Assembly: GCA_013289585.1 (NCBI GenBank)
Contig: JABCZR010000015.1
Coordinates: 1-64,000, forward strand
From: Acidobacteriota bacterium
Lineage (GTDB): Bacteria; Acidobacteriota; Terriglobia; Acidiferrales; UBA7541
Direction of reading: 5' to 3'
Length of the DNA stretch: 64,000 nt
Part shown: positions 37,295 to 46,796 of the stretch, piece by piece
Numbering within the stretch: position 1 is the stretch's first letter
Layout: each line of letters begins with the position of its first letter
Notes under the pieces: model-generated
The model's input: the letters and a program-made list of their open reading frames with translations, nothing else
Told to the model about the DNA's origin: nothing
Databases searched by the model: none
Position numbers and translations under genes: made by a program

Positions 37295-38734
37295 TCAGTG
37301 CTTTACCTCCTGGTCTGATTTTTCGCCCGGGACGGCGTGCCTCACGATGAGCACTTCGACGATGCGCTCCATCTTCACGCCGCGTGAGCCTTTCACCAGT
37401 AGCAAATCCCCTGAGACCAGAAGGTCTTTCAAATACTCAGCTGCCTCTTCGGGTGTCGCGAAGAATTTAGCCTGCGCCCGCGGAAAGCCGGAGGCCACCG
37501 CGCCTTCCACGATTTCCGCGGCATCGCCAGCCACCGCGATTATCGAATCGATTTTGCCCGTCTTCGCGGCAAATTTTCCCGCTTCCCGGTGCAATTCGCG
37601 GGATGCTGTGCCGAGCTCGCGCATTTCACCCGCAACGAGGATGCGACGCCGAAAACTTGGTGTGGCCGCCAGCAGCTCCGTCATCGCCTGCAGCGCCGCG
37701 GGACTCGAATTGTAGCTATCGTTGATCAGCGCCGCTCCATTCGAAAACCGCAAAAGTTCACCGCGCATCGCGGGCGCGCGCAGCGAGCGGAACACGCTTT
37801 GCGCTTCCGCTGCTCCAATATTCCAAACGCTCGCCGCCGCCAACGCCGCCAAAGCGTTGGCAATCGCGTGATACCCCGGCACCGTCAACTCCAGCCGCAC
37901 ACGACCTTCCGGACTGACGTAGTCAAACGACGAGCCAAACGCCCCGCGGTCTTCAATCTCCTGCGCCATGAAGAATGCCTGCTTTTCAATTCCATACGTC
38001 AGGACACGTCCAGGTGCGAACGAGCCAAACGCCGCCACGCGTGGATCATCCGCGTTCAGCACTGCCGTCGAATCATGCCCATTCAATCCTTCGATCAGCT
38101 CGCGTTTCGCAAGCGCAATCTCATCCACCGACGAAAAAAACTCCAAATGCGCCGGCGCAACGCGCGTCACCACTCCAACATCCGGCTTGGCAATCGCCGC
38201 CAGCCGCGCCAGCTCACCGCGCCGCGACATGCCCATCTCCAGCACCGCTGCTTGATGCGTTTCTTCCAGCCGGAACAGCGTCAGCGGCAGCCCGTACTCG
38301 TTATTCAGGTTCCCTTCCGACTTCAATACCCGCAGCTTCGAGCCCAGCAATGCCGCCAGGATCTCCTTCGTGGTGGTCTTACCGACAGAACCTGTGACCC
38401 CGGCAATTTTCCCGCCCCAGGCTTCGCGCACCGCACGCGCGAGTTGCTTGAGTGCCTCGAAGGTGTCTGCCACGGCGATGCAGCGGCTGCTGACTTCGCC
38501 CGGGTACTTCGAAAGACGCCCTTGCGCCACCACTGCCGCGATCGCTCCACGCTCCAGCGCAATGCCCACATGATCGTGTCCATCGTGACGCGGTCCGTGG
38601 ATGGCGATGAACAGTTCTCCGGCACGTACCGTGCGAGAATCAATCGAGACGCCGGCCACCCGGGCCAGGGGGTCGAGTTTCGTTCCCGGCCGAGTACCCA
38701 GAGCGCCAGCCACTTGTGCAATCGTCCACCGCAT
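37295..38734 (-). CDS. murF: UDP-MurNAc-tripeptide--D-Ala-D-Ala ligase
   Basis: 479 aa. Adds D-Ala-D-Ala to the tripeptide. VTGSVGKTTTKEILAALL is the ATP loop; EYGLPLTLFRLEE, LEMGMSRRGELARLA and INDSYNSSPAALQAM are typical of MurF. No ddl is in the window, so D-Ala-D-Ala ligase must be encoded elsewhere. A gap of about 130 bases separates it from murE. Confidence 0.97.
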   Translation of the reverse strand: MRWTIAQVAGALGTRPGTKLDPLARVAGVSIDSRTVRAGELFIAIHGPRHDGHDHVGIALERGAIAAVVAQGRLSKYPGEVSSRCIAVADTFEALKQLARAVREAWGGKIAGVTGSVGKTTTKEILAALLGSKLRVLKSEGNLNNEYGLPLTLFRLEETHQAAVLEMGMSRRGELARLAAIAKPDVGVVTRVAPAHLEFFSSVDEIALAKRELIEGLNGHDSTAVLNADDPRVAAFGSFAPGRVLTYGIEKQAFFMAQEIEDRGAFGSSFDYVSPEGRVRLELTVPGYHAIANALAALAAASVWNIGAAEAQSVFRSLRAPAMRGELLRFSNGAALINDSYNSSPAALQAMTELLAATPSFRRRILVAGEMRELGTASRELHREAGKFAAKTGKIDSIIAVAGDAAEIVEGAVASGFPRAQAKFFATPEEAAEYLKDLLVSGDLLLVKGSRGVKMERIVEVLIVRHAVPGEKSDQEVKH

Positions 38735-38864
38735 AAGTTCCTCAAAGGGTTCTTCTTAACCGCACCAACCACGCCAGGTTGTGTTCTCACCGTTTTGAGG
38801 GTTCCTCCTTTCGAGAGGTGACCAATGGCACTAGCGCCCTCGTAACAGCTTCTATTCAAGCGCG

Positions 38865-40511
38865 CTAAGTGCCAAACCCGTTGTCCGAACCGCCCGGCGG
38901 CTCTCCTTTTGCCTGGCCGCCTGGCGGCTCGGAAAATCCACGCTGGCGAAGCGCGCGGCGCGCCTCGATGCGATCGTCAAATTCGAAAGTGCGGTCCGCC
39001 AAAATCTGATAATTCTCGTGACCCTTTCCGGCCAAAAGCACGATGTCTCCCGCGCGCGCTTCATCCATCGCCAGCCCGATGGCTTTTTCGCGGTCCGGTT
39101 CGATCAAATATTTCCCCGCGGTTTTCTGCAAGCCGACGATGACGTCGCTGATGATTTTCAGCGGATCCTCGCTGCGTGGATTGTCGCTGGAAAGAATCGT
39201 CAGGTCGCTCAGCCTTCCAGTTACTTCACCCATGACCGGCCGTTTCGTGCGATCTTTTTCGCCGCCGCACCCGAAGAGCGTGATGACTCGCCCTTTAGGA
39301 TTCAACTCGCGCGCCGTTCGAATCAGATTTTCCAGCGCATCGTCCGTGTGGGCGTAATCCACAATCACCAGAAACGGCTGCCCGAGATCAATCCGTTCGA
39401 AGCGCCCGGAAACGCTCTGTAGGTTTCGAATACCCTTTTCGATCACTTCGTTCGAAAGGCCAAGCGCTTGCGCCGCGCCAATCGCGGCCAGCAGGTTGTA
39501 GACGTTGATGCGCCCCACCAGCGCAGACTCCACCTGCACTTTCCCATTTGGCGTTTGCGCCGTGAACGTTAAACCGTCGAACGCCAGCTGGAATTTCTTC
39601 GTGGTGATGTCGGCAGGCGATTCCAACCCATAAGTTACGGTGTTCTTCGGGAGTCCCGCCAGCCGTTTCCCGAACTCATCGTCGGTATTCAGCACCGCCA
39701 CTTCCGGAACACCCGCTCCCGTGCCTTCAAAAAGTTTTCTCTTTGCTGCAAAATAATCTTCAAACGTCTTATGGTAATCCATGTGTTCGCGAGTCAAGTT
39801 TGTGAACACTGCGGCTTGAAAATGGCAGCCCCAAACGCGATCCATCGCCAAGGAGTGCGAGCTTGCTTCGAGAACGGCGTACTTCCCGCCTGCGTCGCGG
39901 ATCTCCGCGAAAAACCCCTGCAGGTCCACGGACTCGGGGGTGGTGTTCGACGCGGGATAATCACCAAGCGGCGTGTGATACGCGATAGTCCCGAACAAAC
40001 CTGTCTGCGCGCCGGAAGCCTTCACGATTGCATCGATCACAGACGTTGTCGTCGTTTTCCCGTTCGTTCCGGTCACCGCAACGAGCTGCAACGCATTTGC
40101 AGGCTTCCCAAAGAAATTCGCGGACGTAATCGCCAGCGCTTTGCGCGCGTCGCGCACCTGAATCCACGTCACACCTTTCGGCGCCGCGCTAGGTACAGGC
40201 TCAGCACTTGCAATGGCCACGGCTCCGCGCTTCACCGCATCCTGGATGAACGCGTTTCCGTCCGCCTTGGCGCCATGCAGCGCGAAAAAGAACGCCCCCG
40301 GCAGCACTTTGCGCGAATCGCAAGCCACCTGCAGGATTTCCAGATCACCCACGCCGGCGGCCACGGCGGTTTCTGTGCCTTCCAATAATTCGCTCAATTT
40401 TCTTCGAATGGCTGCCCTGTCTCGGTGAGCAGACGGATTCCCTGGGTTGGCGGCTTCGTTCGTGGTGGCGTCCCGTGCCTGGTCTTCTTCTTGGCTCAAT
40501 CCAATTTTCAT
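38865..40511 (-). CDS. murE: UDP-MurNAc-tripeptide synthetase (meso-DAP type)
   Basis: 548 aa, slightly longer than usual, with N- and C-terminal extensions; the C-terminal tail has GEPPGGSDNG repeats. The ATP loop is VTGTNGKTTTTSVIDAI. The specificity motif reads SSDNPRSEDP; DNPR marks ligases that add meso-diaminopimelate rather than lysine. FGCGGEKDRTKRPVMGEV and GKGHENYQI are also present. The first 30 residues are polar and may be unstructured; a later start is possible. Confidence 0.96.
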   Translation of the reverse strand: MKIGLSQEEDQARDATTNEAANPGNPSAHRDRAAIRRKLSELLEGTETAVAAGVGDLEILQVACDSRKVLPGAFFFALHGAKADGNAFIQDAVKRGAVAIASAEPVPSAAPKGVTWIQVRDARKALAITSANFFGKPANALQLVAVTGTNGKTTTTSVIDAIVKASGAQTGLFGTIAYHTPLGDYPASNTTPESVDLQGFFAEIRDAGGKYAVLEASSHSLAMDRVWGCHFQAAVFTNLTREHMDYHKTFEDYFAAKRKLFEGTGAGVPEVAVLNTDDEFGKRLAGLPKNTVTYGLESPADITTKKFQLAFDGLTFTAQTPNGKVQVESALVGRINVYNLLAAIGAAQALGLSNEVIEKGIRNLQSVSGRFERIDLGQPFLVIVDYAHTDDALENLIRTARELNPKGRVITLFGCGGEKDRTKRPVMGEVTGRLSDLTILSSDNPRSEDPLKIISDVIVGLQKTAGKYLIEPDREKAIGLAMDEARAGDIVLLAGKGHENYQILADRTFEFDDRIEARRALRQRGFSEPPGGQAKGEPPGGSDNGFGT

Positions 40512-40512
40512 C

Positions 40513-42654
40513 CTAAGGCCTGACCCTCTGCTTCGGCTTCTCTATCTTTGATGCCGGTGCTCCGAACTGCACGGTGATCTTTGCGCCCCGCCGGAGTTTC
40601 GCCCCGACCGCAGGCGTCTGATTCGTTGCAAGACCACTGCCAACGAGAACAGGGTCCAATCCCAGGTGGATGCAAGCCTCAGTTACCTCGCGCATCGTCT
40701 TGCCGGAAAAATCCGGGACCTCAATATCCCCACCTTCGTCCACAGCCACTGTCACCGCAGGCGGCGCGCTCTTGCTCTCTTTCGAATTGGGCACCGAAGT
40801 CTCCGCGGGAGGCTGATCGGGCAACCCCGAAAAATCCGCCGGCGTAAAATCTTCCAGCGCCGCACTATCGGAAACGTCACGACTCTTGTACGAAGCCTGC
40901 ATCAGCTGCGAACCCACCGGCACGTCCCGCGGCACATCCAGATATGGCAGCACCTGCTCGGCGATGCGCTTGAAGACCGGCGCCGCTACCATCCCGCCTT
41001 CATGCAGTCCGACCGGGGAATCCAGAGACACCAGGATGGCCACCGCAGGATTGCTGATGGGCGCAAACCCCGTAAAAGACGCAATGAAATGCGTCGGCGA
41101 ATATCGCCCTGTCGCCGGATCTATTTTTTGTGCCGAACCGGTTTTGCCGGCCGCGGTCCAGCCATCGAGGTGTGCTAGTTTTCCCGTCCCATTCAGCACT
41201 ACACCTTCCATCAAACGCCGCAGTGTCGCCGCCGTCTCCGGCCGAATCACTCGTCTGGGCTCCGCCGGAGCGAGCGGACCCTCCGCTGGCAAGACCTGCT
41301 CGCCCCGCCGCAGCTCTGCAATCACATGCGGCTTATAAAGCATTCCGCCGTTGGCAATCGCTGAGACGGCGCTGATCAGCTGAATCGGCGTAACGCCAAC
41401 TTCCTGGCCCATCGAGATGGACCCGATCGACACTGGCGTCCAGTTTTCCAGCCGCCGCAGCAGTCCCTTGCTCTCGCCCGGCATGTCCACGCCTGTGGGT
41501 TGGCCAAAACCGAATGTGCGAATGTAATCGTAGAATTTCGGCGCGCCCAGCCGCAGGGCAATCTTGATGGCGCCCACGTCGCTGGATTGCGCCAGAATGT
41601 CCGCTACACTCAAGAGGCCGAACGGCTTGTGGTCGCGAATGCGGTGCCCGGCAATATAAACGGCGCCATTCTCGCAATCGAAGACTTCCGTAGGCCGCGT
41701 AATTCCCTGGTCAAACGCCGCTGCCAGCGTGATCAATTTGAAAGTCGATCCCGGTTCATACAGCGCGCTGATGCCGCGGTTCATCCGCGATTCCGCCGGC
41801 GCATCGTTCGCCGCGTTCGGATTGAACTTCGGCCAATTCGCCAGCCCAAGGATTTCCCCGGTGCTGGGATTCATCACGATCGCCGTTCCAGCGATGGCAT
41901 GCGTCCTGGCGATCGCCACGGCAAGCTCACGCTCGGCGATGTATTGGACTTTCTCATCCAGCGTGAGCACCACATTCGCGCCACGCTCCCGCTGCGCCTC
42001 CCCGCCGTCGAACCAGCGTTGCCGCGCGTCGGCCATCACGATGATCTTTTCGCTCTTACCGCGAATCTGGCTGTCCAGTTCGTACTCGATGCCGCCCAGG
42101 CCCTTTTCGTCCATGTCCACAAAGCCGAGTACGTGGGAAGCGAGATCGCGCTTCGGATAAAACCGCTGATTTTCCTTCTGGAAATACACGCCTTTCAGAT
42201 TCAGAGCTTCCACCGCTTCCCTTTTTTCCGGAGGGAGCTTGCGTGAAATCCACACAAACGTGCGCGACGATTCCAGCCGCTGTTCCAGCACGTCCCGCGG
42301 GATTCCCAGCACTCCGGAAAGCAGCCGCGCCGCGAGCTGTTCGTCGGCAAGTTCCGAAGGCACGGCGAACGCTGAATCCACAGGAATGCTCATTGCCAGG
42401 GGATGCATATTGCGATCGAAGATCGACCCGCGCTTTGGAGTGATCTCGATGACGCGCTTCTGCTGCCGCTGCGCGCGTGCCATGTAATCGCTATGTCGGA
42501 GAAGTTGCAGGTAGCCCAGACGGCCAAGAACCGCGGTCATCCAGATCGTCGCCAATAGTCCGACAATCAAGATGCGTTTCGCAGCCATGCGTCTACGCTC
42601 ACTGCTGGCAGGAGCGCGATCACCCGAAGCGGCGTGGAGACGGTTCTGTTGCAT
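40513..42654 (-). CDS. ftsI: class B penicillin-binding protein FtsI with PASTA domain
   Basis: 713 aa. One N-terminal TM (about 25-45), a PBP dimerisation domain (RGSIFDRNMHPLAMSIPVD), and a transpeptidase domain with Ser303 in EPGSTFKL, SSDVGAIKIA as second motif and AGKTGSAQKIDP as third. One PASTA domain closes the protein (DIEVPDFSGKTMREVTEAC). Septal transpeptidase partner of FtsW. PASTA on FtsI is not found in E. coli. It lies one base upstream of murE. Confidence 0.95.
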   Translation of the reverse strand: MQQNRLHAASGDRAPASSERRRMAAKRILIVGLLATIWMTAVLGRLGYLQLLRHSDYMARAQRQQKRVIEITPKRGSIFDRNMHPLAMSIPVDSAFAVPSELADEQLAARLLSGVLGIPRDVLEQRLESSRTFVWISRKLPPEKREAVEALNLKGVYFQKENQRFYPKRDLASHVLGFVDMDEKGLGGIEYELDSQIRGKSEKIIVMADARQRWFDGGEAQRERGANVVLTLDEKVQYIAERELAVAIARTHAIAGTAIVMNPSTGEILGLANWPKFNPNAANDAPAESRMNRGISALYEPGSTFKLITLAAAFDQGITRPTEVFDCENGAVYIAGHRIRDHKPFGLLSVADILAQSSDVGAIKIALRLGAPKFYDYIRTFGFGQPTGVDMPGESKGLLRRLENWTPVSIGSISMGQEVGVTPIQLISAVSAIANGGMLYKPHVIAELRRGEQVLPAEGPLAPAEPRRVIRPETAATLRRLMEGVVLNGTGKLAHLDGWTAAGKTGSAQKIDPATGRYSPTHFIASFTGFAPISNPAVAILVSLDSPVGLHEGGMVAAPVFKRIAEQVLPYLDVPRDVPVGSQLMQASYKSRDVSDSAALEDFTPADFSGLPDQPPAETSVPNSKESKSAPPAVTVAVDEGGDIEVPDFSGKTMREVTEACIHLGLDPVLVGSGLATNQTPAVGAKLRRGAKITVQFGAPASKIEKPKQRVRP

Positions 42655-42739
42655 GGCGAATCAGATCGAGGATCGCTCCGGGTACTGAGTCATAAAATTG
42701 ACAGCAAATTCTCGGGCGATAAACCCGGGCGGAACGAAG

Positions 42740-43156
42740 CTACTGCGCGCGGTTAGGCCGGATGTAGCGCGCTGCGGCCACTTCCGCGCCAGACGGCGCG
42801 TCGTATTCCCGCATTTGTTCTGGCAACGGTTCCGTCAAGCCCAGCTGCTTCCGGGCGATCACGTCGATGCGCATCGGATTCCGCAGCCCGGCAATCTCCA
42901 GCTTCAGCGAAGAATTCAGCGAGGCTGCTTCGGCTTGCTTGCCCTTGACGTCTTCGAGCTGAAAGCTCAGGTCAATGCAGCGAAAATGCTGGTAGATGTA
43001 GAGCATGAAACACATCGCAACGATGCCGCTCAGCGCCACCGTGCGGTAGAGATTGCGCATCTTCACCGGCTCGACGTGGCGCATCAGGCGCGAGTTGTCG
43101 ATGCGCTTGACCGTCTGAAATTCCAACATCGCTGCTGCTTTTTTCTTCCGTGCCAT
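42740..43156 (-). CDS. ftsL: cell division protein FtsL-like
   Basis: 138 aa from MARKKKAAAM, chosen over the track start because the upstream 32 codons overlap rsmH and an AGGG site precedes this ATG. A basic N-terminus, one TM (about 47-63), and a short coiled coil (LSFQLEDVKGKQAEAASLNSSLKLEIAGL). Fits the bitopic FtsL, which forms a complex with FtsQ and FtsB. Sequence conservation in this family is low; assignment rests on topology and position between rsmH and ftsI. Confidence 0.85.
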   Translation of the reverse strand: MARKKKAAAMLEFQTVKRIDNSRLMRHVEPVKMRNLYRTVALSGIVAMCFMLYIYQHFRCIDLSFQLEDVKGKQAEAASLNSSLKLEIAGLRNPMRIDVIARKQLGLTEPLPEQMREYDAPSGAEVAAARYIRPNRAQ

Positions 43157-43175
43157 ATCGCTACCCTGCCCGCCG

Positions 43176-44063
43176 TTATTCGACCGGCATTCTTTCCGCA
43201 CACCGCAGCTTCGCGCTTCGCGAACGCGGGTTGCCCGACATCTCTTCCTCACTGGGCTGGATCACGTGTTTCGTCAGCACGCGGAGCGTTCCTGCTCGCT
43301 CTCCCTCTTGAAACGCATGCTTCACCAGGCGGTCTTCCCGCGAGTGGTAGCTCAACACCACCCAGCGGCTGCCCGAATTCATTGTGGCGGGGGTCCGAGA
43401 AAGAAACTGCCCGAGTTCCTCCATCTCTCGATTCACCGCTATCCGCAGCGCCAGAAACGTTTTTGTTGCGGGATGCAGTCTCTGCCTTCCCCATTGCTTT
43501 CGGGCCCCTGCCACAATCGTTGCCAAGTGCGCGGTATCCCGAATGGGCCGCGCTCTCACGATCGCCTTGGCGATTCTTCTGGAATCGTGCTCATCCGCTT
43601 CCCGGTAGAGCAGGTCGGCAATTTCATTCTCCGACCAGCGATTCACAATCTCGTCTGCCGTCAATTCGTCGTTGGCAGTGTCCATCCGCATATCTAAGGC
43701 AGCAGCCTCGCGAAACGAAAATCCCCGCGCGGCTTGATCAAGCTGCATGCTCGAAACTCCCAAGTCGGCCAAGACCCCGTCCACCGGCGGAATCCCCAAC
43801 TCTTGCGCGACCTCCGCAATCCTCGAGAACGGCGACTGCACCAGCGTCACCTTCTCCCCGAAATCCTTCAACCGCTCCCGCGCCAGTTCTAACGCCTGTG
43901 CGTCCCGGTCCAGGCTGATCAACCGTCCGGAAGTCAGCTTTTCCGCGATTGCCGCCGAGTGCCCGCCGGCTCCCAGCGTGGCGTCGATGTACGTTCCTTC
44001 CGGCTTTATTTGCAGCCATTCCAGCACCTCATCCAACAGCACCGGCGTGTGCGGCGCGCTCAA
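43176..44063 (-). CDS. rsmH: 16S rRNA (cytosine1402-N4)-methyltransferase
   Basis: 295 aa. SAM-binding TYIDATLGAGGHSAAIAEKL, then VQSPFSRIAEV and GVLADLGVSSMQLDQAARGFSFR, which is diagnostic for RsmH (MraW), plus VVLSYHSREDRLVKHAF near the end. Second gene of the dcw cluster, 12 bases after mraZ. Confidence 0.97.
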   Translation of the reverse strand: MSAPHTPVLLDEVLEWLQIKPEGTYIDATLGAGGHSAAIAEKLTSGRLISLDRDAQALELARERLKDFGEKVTLVQSPFSRIAEVAQELGIPPVDGVLADLGVSSMQLDQAARGFSFREAAALDMRMDTANDELTADEIVNRWSENEIADLLYREADEHDSRRIAKAIVRARPIRDTAHLATIVAGARKQWGRQRLHPATKTFLALRIAVNREMEELGQFLSRTPATMNSGSRWVVLSYHSREDRLVKHAFQEGERAGTLRVLTKHVIQPSEEEMSGNPRSRSAKLRCAERMPVE

Positions 44064-44075
44064 TCTTGCAAAACC

Positions 44076-44516
44076 TTAAATTCCCAGGTCTTCCAAAGCC
44101 TTGTCGTCTTCTTCGGTATAGGGCGAATTCTTCATGTCGTCCAGCACGCGCGTATGGTTCATGACCTCGAGGTAATCAAGGTTGCCGAACACGTCCACTT
44201 CTCCCCTCATCTGCGCCGATTCACGCAACACCGGGGGCACCAGCACTCTGCCCTGTCCATCCAACTCCACCGTCTGCCCGTAGTAGCTCGTTCTCATCAG
44301 AAATTTTCTCTTCGCCCGGTTCTGGCTCGATACCTTTGCCAGCTTGTCCTCAATCTCCATCCAAACCTTCATCGGATAAATGCGCGCCGATTCGCCTGTC
44401 GGGCTGGTAATGTAGAATTGGTTGCCATACTCTTTTAGTGCATCGAGAAACACGGCGGGTATCTTCAACCGGCCCTTCTCGTCTACCTTCGCTGGACAGT
44501 TGCCCCGCAGGTTCAT
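44076..44516 (-). CDS. mraZ: transcriptional regulator MraZ
   Basis: 146 aa, two SpoVT/AbrB-like half-domains: CPAKVDEKGRLKIPAVFLDAL and VELDGQGRVLVPPVLRESA. MraZ forms rings and represses its own dcw operon by binding direct repeats near the promoter. Exactly such an array of GTGG repeats lies about 100 to 165 bases upstream of this start. First gene of the cluster. Confidence 0.96.
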   Translation of the reverse strand: MNLRGNCPAKVDEKGRLKIPAVFLDALKEYGNQFYITSPTGESARIYPMKVWMEIEDKLAKVSSQNRAKRKFLMRTSYYGQTVELDGQGRVLVPPVLRESAQMRGEVDVFGNLDYLEVMNHTRVLDDMKNSPYTEEDDKALEDLGI

Positions 44517-44597
44517 ACGATTTGCTCGACGCGACCCTTATTTGCCCCGGATCGCACACGAATATGTGGTCTAATATGGCCAAAATGCCCACTTTCA

Positions 44598-44681
44598 CCA
44601 CAACTTATGCTGTCTGTCTACTTTGCCCCAGTGCCCGCTACAACTCTCTACTTCTGCCCACTTCCTACCACTTCTTGCCAC
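44598..44681 (-). promoter_or_regulatory. MraZ operator: 10-bp-phased GTGG repeats
   Basis: On the minus strand units begin every ten bases from 44681: GTGGCAAGAA, GTGGTAGGAA, GTGGGCAGAA, GTAGAGAGTT, GTAGCGGGCA, CTGGGGCAAA, GTAGACAGAC, and again GTGG at 44601. The first three are the best. MraZ is known to bind repeats of this kind spaced by one helical turn. The array begins at the base after the -10 box, so bound MraZ would block initiation. Confidence 0.85.
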
Positions 44682-44709
44682 ATCATAGGCCCCTTTGCAT
44701 CCTTGTCAA
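44682..44709 (-). promoter_or_regulatory. sigma-70 promoter of the dcw cluster
   Basis: TTGACA (44704-44709), 16-base spacer, TATGAT (44682-44687) on the minus strand. Near-consensus. Transcription should start around 44675, inside the first GTGG repeat, about 160 bases before mraZ. Confidence 0.85.
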
Positions 44710-44980
44710 GAGGAATCATGCATTTTTTAGAAAATAGTTGTGGATTCCTGCCAGCCGAGATTGGTGGGATTTCCCTACCACCGCTTGTGCTCACGATTTC
44801 CGAACAAGGCTAGGCTTTGTGGTGCACTTCTTAAAGAATTTCGGTGCCATCTCGCGCGTCTCGCTCCTGCTTTCCTGTACCTATTTGGAACTCCCTCATC
44901 CCGTTAAACTCTTCTCCCCCGGCGCAGGTCGTGTTATTCTATGCGGGTCATAGAGAGCTTTTTCCACAAGGAGCCAACTC

Positions 44981-45058
44981 ATGGAATGGACCACCCCTCA
45001 GCACGAAGAAATTGATTTGAACTGCGAAGTCAGTTCCTACGCTAACGCCGAACTCTAA
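44981..45058 (+). CDS. pqqA: PQQ precursor peptide PqqA
   Basis: 25 aa, absent from the ORF track because of its length. AAGGAG lies seven bases before the ATG. The sequence keeps the Glu-x3-Tyr core (CEVSSYANAEL), the Glu and Tyr that are cross-linked and become PQQ, and the WTTP start seen in many PqqA peptides. pqqB follows after 38 bases. Confidence 0.93.
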   Translation: MEWTTPQHEEIDLNCEVSSYANAEL

Positions 45059-45096
45059 TCTGAGAGTCGACCGCTCTGCGGTCGCCAGAAAACCGA

Positions 45097-46029
45097 ATGC
45101 GCGTTAAAGTCCTCGGCTCCGCAGCCGGGGGCGGTTTCCCTCAATGGAATTGTAGTTGCGCGAACTGTAGCGCGTTGCGCCTCGGTACACTGAAGGCGCG
45201 TCCGCGCACCCAGGCACAGGTTGCGGTTTCGCCGGACCCTTCGAAATGGTTCCTTCTTAACGCCTCGCCCGATCTCCGCCAACAGATCAACGCAACACCC
45301 GAACTTACTCCACGTTCCGCGGCGCTTGGTTCCCCGGTCGCTTCCATCCTCCTCACCAGTGCCGATGTCGATTCCGTGATGGGCTTGCTTCACCTTCGCG
45401 AATTTCAGCCCCTGCGCATTTTCTCTACGGTATCCGTGCGCCGCATCCTCACGGAGGAAAACACGCTCTTCCGTGTCCTCGCGCGTTCGAATCCGCCGGC
45501 GATCTGGGACGTCATGCCCCTGGATCGGCTCATGCCGCTGGTCCCGCCTTCCTCGCTGGGAAAGAAAGACGGCCTTTTCTATAAAGCCATACCGCTGCTC
45601 GGTAACTTTCCGGACTATGTGAGCGAATCGCTCCGCCACAGCCTTCCTCCGGAGGAAGCAGTCATCGGGCTTCAATTGATTCACAAGGAAAAGCGGCTTT
45701 TCTATGCCCCGGCCTTGCCCGGAATTGGAGAGGAGTGGCGCCGCTCCGTCGATGAAAGCGACCTGGCACTCCTGGACGGCACCTTCTGGAAAGATGATGA
45801 ATTGATTTCTGCCAGGCGCAGCCGCAGGACCGCGCGGGAGATGGGACACGTTCCCCTCTGGGGTGACCGCGGCCTGCTTCGTCAACCTTTCCGCCCCGGA
45901 AAAACCCACCACGTGCTCATCCATCTCAACAATACCAATCCGGTGTTGAACGAAGACAGTCCGGAACACCGCACTGTGCGTGAAGCCGGATGGGAAATCG
46001 CCTATGATGGTATGGATTTCGAGCTATGA
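45097..46029 (+). CDS. pqqB: PQQ biosynthesis protein PqqB
   Basis: 310 aa, metallo-beta-lactamase fold, normal length. MRVKVLGSAAGGGFPQWNC is the family N-terminus and is followed by LLNASPDLRQQI. The paired cysteines in NCSCANC fit the zinc site of PqqB. It acts late in the pathway, probably as a hydroxylase on the tyrosine-derived part. The stop overlaps the pqqC start (ATGA). Confidence 0.96.
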   Translation: MRVKVLGSAAGGGFPQWNCSCANCSALRLGTLKARPRTQAQVAVSPDPSKWFLLNASPDLRQQINATPELTPRSAALGSPVASILLTSADVDSVMGLLHLREFQPLRIFSTVSVRRILTEENTLFRVLARSNPPAIWDVMPLDRLMPLVPPSSLGKKDGLFYKAIPLLGNFPDYVSESLRHSLPPEEAVIGLQLIHKEKRLFYAPALPGIGEEWRRSVDESDLALLDGTFWKDDELISARRSRRTAREMGHVPLWGDRGLLRQPFRPGKTHHVLIHLNNTNPVLNEDSPEHRTVREAGWEIAYDGMDFEL

Positions 46030-46787
46030 CTCCATCCGTGAATCACGTCGCCGAGAATCCCCCGCTATCCGAAGCCGCGTTTATCGCCGGCTTTCACGCC
46101 ATCGGCGAGGAGCGCTACCATCACAAGCATCCTTTTCACCTGCTGATGCACGAAGGAAAGCTCACCCGCGGGCAGCTGCAGGCTTGGGCTTTGAATCGTT
46201 ACTACTACCAGAGCCGCATCCCCATCAAAGACGCCGCCATTCTCGCGCGCAGCGATGATCCCGCTTTCCGCGTCGCGTGGCGCAAACGCATCCTCGACCA
46301 CGACGGCGATGGCGCAAAGCCAGGCGGCATTGAAAAATGGCTGCGGCTCGTCGAGGCCACCGACCTTTCGCGCGATATCGCGCTTCGCGGCGACAGTATT
46401 CTCCCGGCGACGCGTTTTGCCGTGCAGGCTTACGTCGATTTCGTTTCTACGCGCCCCCATCTCGAAGCCGTGGCTTCCTCACTCACCGAACTTTTTTCAA
46501 AGAAACTCATCACCCTTCGCATGGATCGCCTTCGCGAACACTATCCCTGGCTCTCCGGCGGCCTCGACTATTTCACCGGCCGCCTCACGCAAGCCACCGA
46601 AGACTCCGAGTTCGCCCTTGCCTGGGTGGTAAGCCATGCGCACACGCGCGAGCAGCAGGACCTCGCTCACGCCGCTTTGCGCGCCAAGTGCGACATTCTG
46701 TGGGCCCAGCTCGACGCCCTCTATTTCGCCTACGTCAATCCCGGCTGGCCCCCGCCCGGCGCATTTCAACCGGCAAAGGAATCCTAG
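46026..46787 (+). CDS. pqqC: pyrroloquinoline-quinone synthase PqqC
   Basis: 253 aa. Cofactor-free oxidase that closes the ring and removes eight electrons in the last step. TenA-like helical fold; YHHKHPFHLLMHEGKLTRGQ and LNRYYYQSRIPIKDAAI are characteristic, and GLDYFTGRLTQA lies near the C-terminus. It overlaps pqqB by four bases. Confidence 0.97.
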   Translation: MTPSVNHVAENPPLSEAAFIAGFHAIGEERYHHKHPFHLLMHEGKLTRGQLQAWALNRYYYQSRIPIKDAAILARSDDPAFRVAWRKRILDHDGDGAKPGGIEKWLRLVEATDLSRDIALRGDSILPATRFAVQAYVDFVSTRPHLEAVASSLTELFSKKLITLRMDRLREHYPWLSGGLDYFTGRLTQATEDSEFALAWVVSHAHTREQQDLAHAALRAKCDILWAQLDALYFAYVNPGWPPPGAFQPAKES

Positions 46788-46796
46788 GGACCATCG

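Larger units (their letters stand above)
44517..44980. promoter_or_regulatory. divergent control region between mraZ and pqqA
   Basis: 464 bases without a supported protein. The mraZ-proximal half holds the promoter and GTGG repeats listed separately, and a leader of about 160 bases. The pqqA-proximal half has TATTCT (44935-44940), a possible -10 for pqqA about 40 bases before its start, without a good -35. Confidence 0.6.

Noticed and set aside
44438-44737. 99-aa plus-strand ORF over the mraZ promoter
   Set aside because: It covers the operator repeats; composition and lack of a family argue against a gene.
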